DNA of 64,000 nt from Brevibacterium aurantiacum (lineage in GTDB: Bacteria > Actinomycetota > Actinomycetes > Actinomycetales > Brevibacteriaceae): assembly GCF_900169065.1 (NCBI RefSeq), contig NZ_FXZB01000008.1, positions 96,688-160,687 of the forward strand, read 5' to 3'. The notes under the pieces were generated by a model that was not told where the DNA came from, searched no databases, and saw nothing but the letters and a program-made list of their open reading frames with translations. This document shows positions 9,165 to 16,491 of this stretch, piece after piece (positions within the stretch are counted from its first letter, which is position 1; each line of letters opens with the position of its first letter). Both the position numbers and the translations under genes were made by a program.

Positions 9165-10214
9165 GTGGCTGGAGACAAGAAGAACGAGACCGAAGACCTC
9201 CTGAGCAGGCGGATGAGTTCAGGATCCAGTAGTGCTGCCGAAAAGCAGTCGGAGCCTCCGCTGGAGGCCGCGAATGATCCTTCGACCGACACCGAGGCGT
9301 TCGACCCCATCAGGGAACCGATCGCCAAGGACGAGCCCAAGCCTTCGACCGGACCGGTGCGCGTTGCGCCCGCTCACTCGTCGAACCCTGCCGAGACCGC
9401 CAGGACCCGTGAGGTTCCCGCAAACGCGCGCACCGCGGTGATGAGCGAAGCCGATTGGGCAGCAGTGACTCACGCCGCGACATCGACCGAACCTCATGAC
9501 CCCGAGGTGCCCGAGCGACGCCGCAGCGTCCTCGATATCATCGGCACCATCTGGATCACCCTGGCCACACCGTTCATCCTGTTGGCCCTGGCCGTGCGGT
9601 TCGTGGCCTCAGGCCTGTTCCTCAAGTTCGAGTACTTCCGTCCCGGGTTCCCGGCCGACCAGTTCGGCTTCAGCGCCGCCGACCGAGAGCACTACGGCAC
9701 CTACGTCATCGACTACCTGGCCAACCTCGACTCCCGGCGTTACCTCGCCGACGTCATCATGCCCAACGGCGAGCCGATCTTCATCTCCGACGAGCTCAAC
9801 CACATGGCCGACGTCAAGGGTCTCATCTCACTGCTGTACCTGATTGCCCTCATCGGCCTCACCGGTGCCGTGCTCTTCGGCCTCTACATGTCACGCAGGC
9901 ACGGGATGGGCATCCACGTCGGACTGCGCCTGGGTGCCATCATCAGCGTCGTCGTCATGGCCGCCGCGGCAGTGCTCGCGTTCCTCGGCTGGGATACGTT
10001 CTTCCGCGGATTCCACAAGATCTTCTTCTCCGACGGAACCTGGGAGTTCTACAGCGATGACTCCCTCATCCGTCTGTTCCCACCGCAGTTCTGGGTCGAC
10101 TCGGGCATCGCCGGAGGCGGACTCTTCGTCCTCCTTGCCATCGTCCTCTTCTGGCTCAGCTTCGCAGGTCACAAGAAGCGCCGCGCGCTGAAGAAGGCTC
10201 GCCGAGAAGCCTGA
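9165..10214 (+). CDS. DUF1461 / TIGR01906-type integral membrane protein
   Basis: The first roughly 120 residues are a polar, Ser/Pro/Glu-rich cytoplasmic tail, followed by a membrane domain. Between the first and second helices is an extracytoplasmic loop with the conserved HMADVKGL motif, and the family hallmark FFSDGTWEFYSDDSLIRLFPPQFW lies near the C-terminus. The GTG start at 9165 is preceded by GACAAT ending 6 nt upstream with no SD, so I prefer it to the in-frame ATG at 9135. The protein is 349 residues long. The function of the family is unknown. Downstream is a run of short hairpins and then a terminator. Confidence 0.8.
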   Translation: MAGDKKNETEDLLSRRMSSGSSSAAEKQSEPPLEAANDPSTDTEAFDPIREPIAKDEPKPSTGPVRVAPAHSSNPAETARTREVPANARTAVMSEADWAAVTHAATSTEPHDPEVPERRRSVLDIIGTIWITLATPFILLALAVRFVASGLFLKFEYFRPGFPADQFGFSAADREHYGTYVIDYLANLDSRRYLADVIMPNGEPIFISDELNHMADVKGLISLLYLIALIGLTGAVLFGLYMSRRHGMGIHVGLRLGAIISVVVMAAAAVLAFLGWDTFFRGFHKIFFSDGTWEFYSDDSLIRLFPPQFWVDSGIAGGGLFVLLAIVLFWLSFAGHKKRRALKKARREA

Positions 10215-10221
10215 GCACCAC

Positions 10222-10275
10222 GGGCCTCATGCCCAACGTGGGCTTCATGCCCAATACGGGTCTCATACCCAAGTG
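10222..10275. repeat. Three tandem 18-bp units, each a small hairpin
   Basis: Three contiguous 18-bp copies lie at 10222-10239, 10240-10257 and 10258-10275. Each begins with a 4-bp stem and 5-nt loop: GGGC-CTCAT-GCCC, GGGC-TTCAT-GCCC and GGGT-CTCAT-ACCC. The third copy changes both stem sides so that pairing is kept. The units lie just after the DUF1461 stop. Confidence 0.7.
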
Positions 10276-10308
10276 AATGCTGCGGACTCTGTCCGCTCCA
10301 CGGTTGTC

Positions 10309-10339
10309 GGCCGGGTGGTCTTTCCCCTTCCACCCGGCC
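10309..10339. terminator. Intrinsic terminator between DUF1461 gene and ppk2
   Basis: A perfect 10-bp stem GGCCGGGTGG / CCACCCGGCC with an 11-nt pyrimidine-rich loop. The genes on either side converge, so it can serve either strand. No long T run follows, as is usual in high-G+C genomes. Confidence 0.7.
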
Positions 10340-10405
10340 GCAGTATTTCTCACATCTGTGACTCGGCCCCCGGCCGCGTCGAAATATCCCCGGCCGCGGC
10401 GAACC

Positions 10406-11308
10406 TCAATCGTCGACGGCATCGCGGCCGCGGCGCACGATGATCGGGTCGGGCTCGTAGACGACCGAGGTGTCCTTGTCCTCGTAGTCGAACTGGTTGA
10501 GGAAGTAGCGCAGCGCATTGAGTCGTGCCCGCTTCTTGTCATTGCTCTTGATGGTGATCCAGGGAGCGTGATCGGTGTCCGTGCGGCGGAACATCTCTTC
10601 CTTCGCCGCGGTGTAGTCGTCCCAGCGATCCAGAGATTCCAGATCCATGGGAGACAGCTTCCACTGTCGCACCGGATCGATCTGGCGGATGGCGAATCGT
10701 GTCCGCTGTTCGCGCTGTGTCACGGAGAACCAGAACTTGGTGACGTGGATGCCGGAGTCGATGAGCATCTTCTCAAACACCGGGGCCTGACCCATGAAGG
10801 TCTCGTACTCGTAGTCGGTGCAGAAATTCATCACGCGTTCGACATTGGCCCGGTTGTACCAGGAGCGGTCGAACATGACGAACTCGCCGCTGGTCGGCAG
10901 GTGGCTGATGTAGCGCTGGAAGTACCACTGCCCGGCTTCCTTGTCTGAGGGTTTGTTCAGTGCCACGACACGTGCCGCACGGGGGTTGAGGTGTTCGGTG
11001 AACCGTTTGATCGTGCCACCCTTGCCGGCGGCGTCACGGCCTTCGAAGACGATAACGTGCTTCCGGTCGGTGTCCTGCCCCCAGTACTGGAACTTCAGCA
11101 GCTCCACCTGCAGCTGGTACTTCTCGAGCTCGTATTCCTCCCGGTCCATGAGCTCCGGGTAGGGGTAGCCTTCACGCCAGGTCTCAACCGCACGGCCCAT
11201 CGGGTCGATGAGGTGCGGGTCCGTGGTGTGTGAGTCCTCGACCGTGTAGCCTTCGATTCGCAGCTTGTCGATGTATTCGCGCAGATTCTCATTGAGCAGG
11301 TTGTTCAC
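10406..11308 (-). CDS. ppk2: Polyphosphate kinase 2 family protein
   Basis: A 300-residue single-domain PPK2. Walker A-like GRDAAGKGGTIKRF, the lid DRSWYNRA, and the downstream FEKMLIDSGIHVTKFWFSVT block are all present. PPK2 enzymes transfer phosphate between polyphosphate and nucleotides (GDP/ADP to GTP/ATP) or AMP in the cytoplasm; the subclass is probably class I, as a one-domain enzyme, though substrate preference is inferred. Translation starts at a GTG with a good SD, AAGGAG, about 9 nt upstream. It is monocistronic, convergent with the DUF1461 gene. Confidence 0.92.
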   Translation of the reverse strand: MNNLLNENLREYIDKLRIEGYTVEDSHTTDPHLIDPMGRAVETWREGYPYPELMDREEYELEKYQLQVELLKFQYWGQDTDRKHVIVFEGRDAAGKGGTIKRFTEHLNPRAARVVALNKPSDKEAGQWYFQRYISHLPTSGEFVMFDRSWYNRANVERVMNFCTDYEYETFMGQAPVFEKMLIDSGIHVTKFWFSVTQREQRTRFAIRQIDPVRQWKLSPMDLESLDRWDDYTAAKEEMFRRTDTDHAPWITIKSNDKKRARLNALRYFLNQFDYEDKDTSVVYEPDPIIVRRGRDAVDD

Positions 11309-11412
11309 GGGCGCTCCTTCTCATCGACAGCTTTCGTCTTCTTCAGCGGCTTGGCCTCGTCATGTCGCGGTCGTCACCAGTCTTCAGGCACAGTACTGAG
11401 CAAAGATGAACA

Positions 11413-12669
11413 TCAGGTTATCCGATCAATGTCCTGTTTCGGAATGATTCCCAGGCTGAGCAGGGGTGCGATCGCGACGAAGGCGAAGGACAGCGGATAG
11501 CCGAAGATCGTGATGAGTGCACCGAATCCCGGGCCCATGAGCGCGGACATGACGAACTGTCCCGTGTTCTGCGTACCCATGGCCTTGCCCGACCAATGGG
11601 GGCCGGCCGCCTCGGCGAGCGAGGCGAAGGCCAGTCCGTTGTCGGCCACCGAGATCGCAGACGCCAGGATGAACACCACTGTGGCTACGATCGGCATCGG
11701 CGTCAGCGACGTCAGCGCGATCGCCGCCACGAAGACGACCGCTGCGATCGCCACGACCCGCATCAGCCCGACCCTGGAGCCGAGTCGATCGGAGAGGCCG
11801 CCGACGATGAGGCGCCCGATCGCTCCCACGATCTGCGAGGCCGCGACGATGCCGCCGGCGATGCCGACGCTGATGTGCTGGTTCGCGATGAGCCAGATGA
11901 GGCCGTAGGTGGAGAACGCAAACTGTGGGATCACCAGCAGCGCGGAGACCGCGTGGATCCGCCACAGGAACGAATCCATCCGGTAGGGGTTGTCTGTCGC
12001 CGGTGATGCCGTCGACTCTCCTCTCGCCGAGGTGGGGCCCGGCTGTCCAGCATCGGTGGACGTGACTACGGGGCTGGGAACCGCCTCGGCGCGGGGAGGA
12101 TCTTTGACGAGTCCGAAGCAGATGACGGCCATGACACCGGTGACGATGACGACGAACCACAGGTAGGCGCTGAACCCGCCTGAGGCGGCGATGGGTGGGA
12201 CGGTCACTGCCGCAACGCTCGTGCCCAGGGGCTGCGACATCTGTCTGATGCCCATGGCCAGACCGCGACGGTGGCGGGGGAACCACCCCATGACCACGCG
12301 CCCGCTGGCCGAGTTCACGGAGGCTGCGGCAGCGCCGGAGGCAGCGATAATGAGAACCATCCATACCGGTGAGCCGACCAGGGCGACGGCGATTCCAGAG
12401 GCCAGAGCGGTCAGGGCGATGCCCAGGGTCATGGCCAGGCGTTCGCCGAATCTGTCGGCGAAGGCACCCCAGGCGATGAGGGTGAGGATGAGGCCGAAGC
12501 TCGGGGCCGCGGCGACGGTGCCGGCCTGAGTCAGCGTATAGCCGAGATCCGTGTGCATGTACGGGATCAGGAAGGCCGGACCTGTGATCGCGATGGTGGC
12601 TGCCATCTGGGAGAGGACTCCGACGACGAGGATCACCCAGGCCTGTCTGCTGGGCGGATTCTCGGTCAT
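11413..12669 (-). CDS. Major facilitator superfamily transporter
   Basis: A 418-residue protein with 12 predicted membrane segments in two halves. The interdomain loop carries a long polar insert (about residues 190-230) containing GPTSARGES. MFS loop 2 is recognisable as GAFADRFGERLAM, and the second half repeats it as GGLSDRLGSRVGL. The substrate is unknown; the overall shape resembles nitrate/oxalate-type or sugar-acid carriers. ATG 12669 was chosen because a TAGTCT hexamer ends 7 nt upstream and the frame further upstream would run into the tRNA. A TGAGAC/GTCTCA inverted repeat covers this -10 element. Confidence 0.88.
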   Translation of the reverse strand: MTENPPSRQAWVILVVGVLSQMAATIAITGPAFLIPYMHTDLGYTLTQAGTVAAAPSFGLILTLIAWGAFADRFGERLAMTLGIALTALASGIAVALVGSPVWMVLIIAASGAAAASVNSASGRVVMGWFPRHRRGLAMGIRQMSQPLGTSVAAVTVPPIAASGGFSAYLWFVVIVTGVMAVICFGLVKDPPRAEAVPSPVVTSTDAGQPGPTSARGESTASPATDNPYRMDSFLWRIHAVSALLVIPQFAFSTYGLIWLIANQHISVGIAGGIVAASQIVGAIGRLIVGGLSDRLGSRVGLMRVVAIAAVVFVAAIALTSLTPMPIVATVVFILASAISVADNGLAFASLAEAAGPHWSGKAMGTQNTGQFVMSALMGPGFGALITIFGYPLSFAFVAIAPLLSLGIIPKQDIDRIT

Positions 12670-12674
12670 GGGTT

Positions 12675-12691
12675 TGAGACTAGCCGTCTCA
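12675..12691 (-). promoter_or_regulatory. Operator-like inverted repeat over the MFS -10 element
   Basis: TGAGAC-TAGCC-GTCTCA (plus strand) is a 6-bp inverted repeat with a 5-bp spacer. On the minus strand it contains the TAGTCT -10 hexamer of the MFS gene, so a bound repressor would block the promoter. No regulator gene is adjacent. Confidence 0.5.
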
Positions 12692-12831
12692 CAATCGGGG
12701 TGTCGGTGTGTCTCAGATCGCGGCGTCGGCGAGGCCGCCGTGTCACGGATCGCGGCGGGCCCAGGTACGCTATAAAGTGAGTGCTGGCGCTGTGAATGCA
12801 GTGTCTGCACAACGGGCGAAGGCCCGCATAT

Positions 12832-12905
12832 CCCCCTATAGCCCAATCGGCAGAGGCAGTCGACTTAAAATCGATCAAGTGTGGGTTCGAGTCCCACTGG
12901 GGGGA
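12832..12905 (+). tRNA. tRNA with UAA anticodon (Leu by codon) but a short variable loop
   Basis: A 74-nt cloverleaf: 7-bp acceptor stem CCCCCTA / TGGGGGG with one G-U pair, D arm with GCCCAATCGGCAGAGGC, anticodon arm GTCGA-CTTAAAA-TCGAT giving anticodon UAA, a 5-nt variable loop CAAGT, and a T arm GTGGG-TTCGAGT-CCCAC. No CCA is encoded; the gene ends ACTTTTTT. Bacterial tRNA-Leu is normally class II with a long variable arm of ten or more bases, so this gene is unusual. It could be a divergent or repurposed tRNA, or charged with another amino acid. It lies between the MFS gene and a hydrolase gene on the plus strand. Confidence 0.8.
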
Positions 12906-12983
12906 CTTTTTCTTCCCGCCGTTCTCCTCCTCCTGCGTACAATCGGAGCATCTGCCGAAGGCAATCAAAGGAGATTCATCGCC

Positions 12984-13553
12984 ATGGCTGAAATCGCGCT
13001 CTTCCATCACATCCAGGGGCTCACCGACGGAGTCGCCGCATTCGCAGAGGAACTGAGGTCCTCCGGGCACACAGTGCACGCTCCCGACATGTTCGAAGGC
13101 CACACATTCGCGTCCATCGAAGAAGGCTTCGCCTACGCCGGAGAGGTCGGATTCGACACAATTCGCCAGCGTGGCCCCGCCTCACTCCCCACACCAGACG
13201 GCGGGTTCGTCTACGCAGGAATCTCCTTCGGAGTTGCCACCGCCCAGAATCTCGCCCAGACCAGCAACGATGCTCGGGGCGCGCTTCTCTTCGATGCCTG
13301 CCTCCCAGTCTCCGAATTCGGGTCGGCATGGCCCGCGAGCGTGCCCGTACAGATCCATGGCAGGGAAGATGATGAGTTCTTCCAGGAGGATCTGCCCTCA
13401 GCTCGAGAACTCGCTGATTCGACGGCCTCGGCGGAGCTTTTCGTCTACCCGGGCGACGGACACCTCTTCCTCGACTCATCCCTCGACGCCTACGATCCGA
13501 AGGCCACGGCGGTTCTCCTCGAGCGGGTGCGTGGGTTCCTCGCCGACATCTGA
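12984..13553 (+). CDS. Dienelactone-hydrolase-like alpha/beta hydrolase
   Basis: A 189-residue protein with the dienelactone hydrolase layout: N-terminal IALFHHIQGLTDGVAAFAEELR, a nucleophile elbow AGISFGVATAQNL, the acid in HGREDDEFF, and the histidine in PGDGHLFLDSS. Classical dienelactone hydrolase has a Cys nucleophile; here the elbow residue is Ser. It is somewhat shorter than the usual 230-240 residues. Translation starts at ATG 12984 after a strong SD AAAGGAG. The substrate is unknown and it is likely cytoplasmic. It lies just downstream of the tRNA. Confidence 0.85.
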   Translation: MAEIALFHHIQGLTDGVAAFAEELRSSGHTVHAPDMFEGHTFASIEEGFAYAGEVGFDTIRQRGPASLPTPDGGFVYAGISFGVATAQNLAQTSNDARGALLFDACLPVSEFGSAWPASVPVQIHGREDDEFFQEDLPSARELADSTASAELFVYPGDGHLFLDSSLDAYDPKATAVLLERVRGFLADI

Positions 13554-13619
13554 GAACTGCAGAGGCACAGCGGCGCAGACAAGTTCGCGTCTCTGCTCTG
13601 GCCCGGGCAAGATAGTGCC

Positions 13620-14078
13620 ATGACGAAGCTGCTTCTCACTCCACAGGCACCACCCCAGTCAGTCGGCGATCTGGGAAATCCCAACGTCGGCTCCACCCCG
13701 GGGCCTGCCGTTCTCTTCTCAGCCTCATCGACCAGTGACGATTCCAGCAACGGCGCAGGCATCGAAGCAACCCCGGCTCCGGACAATGCCTCAGCTCTGA
13801 ACAACCGCCCGATCGCCTACCGCGAGCCCGGCGGCGATTGGCACGAGCTCGGTTACGAAGCCTCCGACCACTGGGAGGGCCTGACCCCCGAGCTGCGTGA
13901 TCGCCTCATCGCTGATCGAACGGCGCAGGTGAGCCGTGAGGACTATTCCGCCACCACCAAGGGTGCCAGCGCATCAATGATCACAAGCAATTGGACCTAC
14001 TCCGGTTCCCCTCGCACCTATCGTGTCGCGGGCGAGCTGCGTGAACTCGCCGAGGTGCTCGCGGAGATCGGTCGCTGA
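13620..14078 (+). CDS. Hypothetical protein
   Basis: A 152-residue soluble protein. The first 70 residues are low-complexity and Ser/Ala/Asn-rich. The second half is more ordered, with REPGGDWHELGYEASDHWEGLTPELRDRLI and SNWTYSGSPRTYRVAGELRELAEVLAEI. There is no signal peptide or membrane helix. ATG 13620 is favoured by a CAAGAT hexamer ending 6 nt before it. I do not recognise the family; codon use and spacing to neighbours support a real gene. Confidence 0.6.
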   Translation: MTKLLLTPQAPPQSVGDLGNPNVGSTPGPAVLFSASSTSDDSSNGAGIEATPAPDNASALNNRPIAYREPGGDWHELGYEASDHWEGLTPELRDRLIADRTAQVSREDYSATTKGASASMITSNWTYSGSPRTYRVAGELRELAEVLAEIGR

Positions 14079-14185
14079 CCCTGGCTTCGTCCCCTCTGAT
14101 CGCTGTCCCCGCATAGGAGTAGTATTCACGGCAACCGCAGTGTTGCGCTCACTCGCCGCCGCGGCTCCGTGACTACAGTCCACAG

Positions 14186-15283
14186 ATGGGCAGGTCTATG
14201 ACGGGACCATCGATGACCACCGCAGGCATCACACGACGAACCCTTCTAGTTGCCGGCACCGCCTCGGCATCGCTTGGTCTAGCCGGGTGCGCATCTGGGG
14301 CGGGAGGAAGCGAGCCGGGGAAATCCTCGACGACCTCAGCAGAGACCGGAACACAGCAGCATGCCCAGCCTCTGTCGATCGCCCAGACCGACATGCAGAA
14401 GCAGGCGACCCTTGATTCGTGCACACGCCTGGACGGGCACCCCACGTTCCACCTCACTTGGGAGGGTGCACCCGCAACCACCTCGGCGCCCGATGGAGCG
14501 AATGCGGCCGCACTGCCGACCGGATACGCCTGTACTCTCTTCGCAGCCGCCGATGCCGACGGAGCGCCGCTGGTCGCTCGCAATTTCGATTGGGACCCAG
14601 CTCCCGCCTCGGTGGTGGAATCAAAGTTGAACAACGGTCGCTCGACCTTGGCTGTGACCGACCTTCGCTATGTGGGCATCGAGTCCGAATCAGATCTCGG
14701 CAACAAGCAGAAAACACAGGACCTGCCACGCTGCGAGGCGTACGCCTTCGATGGAATCAATGATTCCGGGGTCTACATCGGCCTCGCCGCCGACGCATCG
14801 GCACGAGCCGAAGTCGTTGACGGCCGCGAATGGCTGGGTGGCCTGGGCGTCCAGAGAATGATCCTCGACCACGCCGACACGGTCAAAGACGCCATCGAGG
14901 TATTCGACACCTACAACATCGATTTCGCGGGCGGCCCGGGACTGCACTACCTGCTCGCCGACCGTTCGGGCGCCAAGGCAGTCGTCGAGTTCGATGCCCG
15001 CAAACTCGCTGTCATCCGTCCGCCATCGGGCCAGCCATGGATGTGCCTGGAGAATTTCCACATGTCGTCATTCGCCGAAGAAGATCGCATCACGCACTCC
15101 CGTTACAGCACCTGTGCGAAGACTCTCGATTCCTCTCGGGGCAAGGTCTCCGTCGACGACACAGTCAATCTACTCAATGATGTCCGGCAACCGCATACCC
15201 AATGGCAGAGCGTCTACGGTCTCTCAGCAGGCACTCTTCGAGTCGTCGGCAAGAAGCCACACGACTACCGGCTCAGCGCCTGA
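14186..15283 (+). CDS. Lipoprotein of the linear-amide C-N hydrolase (Ntn, CBAH-like) family
   Basis: A 365-residue exported protein. The N-terminus has a Tat-type ITRRTLLV followed by a hydrophobic run and lipobox LAGC, so it is probably a membrane-anchored lipoprotein. A Cys in the context YACTLFAAADADGAPLVARNFDWD at about residue 116 fits the choloylglycine hydrolase / C45-type nucleophile with the partner RNxDW motif. Such enzymes cleave amide bonds of bile salts, acylated amino acids or acyl-homoserine lactones. In most family members the Cys becomes N-terminal after processing, which here would remove the lipoprotein anchor; this is worth noting. ATG 14186 is preceded by TACAGT ending 6 nt upstream. 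Confidence 0.72.
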   Translation: MGRSMTGPSMTTAGITRRTLLVAGTASASLGLAGCASGAGGSEPGKSSTTSAETGTQQHAQPLSIAQTDMQKQATLDSCTRLDGHPTFHLTWEGAPATTSAPDGANAAALPTGYACTLFAAADADGAPLVARNFDWDPAPASVVESKLNNGRSTLAVTDLRYVGIESESDLGNKQKTQDLPRCEAYAFDGINDSGVYIGLAADASARAEVVDGREWLGGLGVQRMILDHADTVKDAIEVFDTYNIDFAGGPGLHYLLADRSGAKAVVEFDARKLAVIRPPSGQPWMCLENFHMSSFAEEDRITHSRYSTCAKTLDSSRGKVSVDDTVNLLNDVRQPHTQWQSVYGLSAGTLRVVGKKPHDYRLSA

Positions 15284-15295
15284 CACCGACATTTC

Positions 15296-15664
15296 CTAAC
15301 GCGCCACACGGCTCCTGTTGTCTGAAATCGCCGCCACGTTCAGCTCCGCCCATCGACGCAGTGCAGCTACGGGCTCCTGCAGGGACCGGCCCAGGTCGGT
15401 CAGCTCATACTCCACGCGAGGAGGGACCTCGGCGAAGACCTCTCTGGTCACCAGCCCATCGGCGACCAACGACCGCAGTGTCGAAGTGAGGACCTTCGGT
15501 GTGATGCCACCGATCGCCAAACGGATCTCGCTGAAGCGCTTCGGGCCCTCATCAAGGATTCCGATGATGAGGACCGTCCACTTGTCACCGACCCGATCGA
15601 GGACGATTCTGGTCGGGCATTCGGGATCGAAGGCATCGCCTTCCCAGGAACTGCTCAATCTCAT
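15296..15664 (-). CDS. HxlR-family transcriptional regulator
   Basis: A 122-residue winged-helix protein with the HxlR pattern: an N-terminal Cys in DPECPTRIVLDRVGDKWTVLIIGIL, then RFSEIRLAIGGITPKVLTSTLRSLVADGLV and the wing VPPRVEYELTDLGRSL. The near-N-terminal Cys is typical of redox- or aldehyde-sensing HxlR proteins. It is divergent from the NAD(P)-binding gene at 15745, and the 80-bp spacer contains inverted repeats, so it most likely controls that gene and itself. Its stop is close to, and convergent with, the Ntn-hydrolase gene. Confidence 0.92.
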   Translation of the reverse strand: MRLSSSWEGDAFDPECPTRIVLDRVGDKWTVLIIGILDEGPKRFSEIRLAIGGITPKVLTSTLRSLVADGLVTREVFAEVPPRVEYELTDLGRSLQEPVAALRRWAELNVAAISDNRSRVAR

Positions 15665-15674
15665 ATCTCAATAG

Positions 15675-15705
15675 TATCTTTGAGGTACTCGATATTCAAA
15701 GGATA
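15675..15705. promoter_or_regulatory. Probable HxlR operator in divergent spacer
   Basis: TATCTTTGA at 15675-15683 and TCAAAGGATA at 15696-15705 form an inverted repeat (one inserted base) in the AT-rich spacer between the HxlR gene and its divergent partner. A further TATCTTT direct copy follows at about 15704-15710. HxlR proteins typically bind such sites as dimers. Confidence 0.55.
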
Positions 15706-15744
15706 TCTTTATGGCAGTACCTCACTCCAACGAAAGGACACACC

Positions 15745-16350
15745 ATGAAGATCGCACTGTACGGCGCATCAGGAATGATCGGATCCCGCGTCACCAAGGA
15801 AGCCACAGAGCGTGGGCTCGAGATCACCGCCATCACTCGAACCGGTGCTGAGGTGCCAGGAGCTGCGGCAAACCTCAAGGGCGATATGGGCGACGCCGAG
15901 TTCGACCGACAGGTCGTCGCCGATCATGACGTCATCGTCTCGACAACCGGCCCCAGCCGCACCGGCGCACCACACGAAGAGTGGCTGCAGGCCCTGGAGA
16001 CACTGGCTCAGGCCAGCGGAGACAAGCGTGTCTTCGTCGTCGGCGGCGCCGGATCGCTCTTCGTCGGCGACACCATGCTCAAAGACACCGAAGGCTTCCC
16101 AGAGGCCTACAAGGCTGAGTCGGAGACCGGCACGAAGGCACTCGACCTCATGCGGGCCGGCGACTACTCCCCCTGGACTCTGATCTCCCCCGCCCCAGAG
16201 ATCGGCCCCGGTGAGCGCACAGGCACCTACAAAACCGAACTTGAGACGCCTGCCGGCGATTCGATCTCCGCGGAGGACTTTGCGGTGGCCATGGTCGATG
16301 AGATCGTCGACGCGAAGCACATCGACGCTCGCTTCACCGTCGCGAACTGA
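15745..16350 (+). CDS. NAD(P)-binding (atypical SDR) oxidoreductase
   Basis: A 201-residue protein with a Rossmann start KIALYGASGMIGSRVTKEA, fitting the NAD(P)H-binding atypical SDR family (PF13460 type). Proteins of this type paired with HxlR regulators are common and respond to electrophile or quinone stress. The SD AAAGGA lies upstream of ATG 15745. The exact reaction is unknown. A strong terminator follows at 16399-16432. Confidence 0.87.
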   Translation: MKIALYGASGMIGSRVTKEATERGLEITAITRTGAEVPGAAANLKGDMGDAEFDRQVVADHDVIVSTTGPSRTGAPHEEWLQALETLAQASGDKRVFVVGGAGSLFVGDTMLKDTEGFPEAYKAESETGTKALDLMRAGDYSPWTLISPAPEIGPGERTGTYKTELETPAGDSISAEDFAVAMVDEIVDAKHIDARFTVAN

Positions 16351-16398
16351 GCGCTGCAGAGCCTCAGCCGCTCTGATCCAGCCCCTCGTGAATGACAA

Positions 16399-16432
16399 GA
16401 ACGCCGGGAGTGCAATCGCACTCCCGGCGTTC
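16399..16432. terminator. Bidirectional intrinsic terminator
   Basis: A perfect 15-bp stem with an AATC loop: GAACGCCGGGAGTGC / GCACTCCCGGCGTTC. It is placed between the convergent NAD(P)-binding gene and ndh, and a short T-rich stretch follows on the plus strand. Confidence 0.85.
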
Positions 16433-16491
16433 TTCAGAACTCATCAGGGTTCACACCGGCAATCGCCTGGGGCGAATCCTGCACTCAGGCA

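Noticed and set aside
10222..10275. The tandem hairpin units as a CRISPR array.
   Set aside because: There are no unique spacers; units are contiguous and 18 bp long.
12832..12905. The UAA-anticodon tRNA as a suppressor of the TAG in the ASST-like gene.
   Set aside because: Anticodon UAA reads UUA, not UAG, so it cannot decode that stop.
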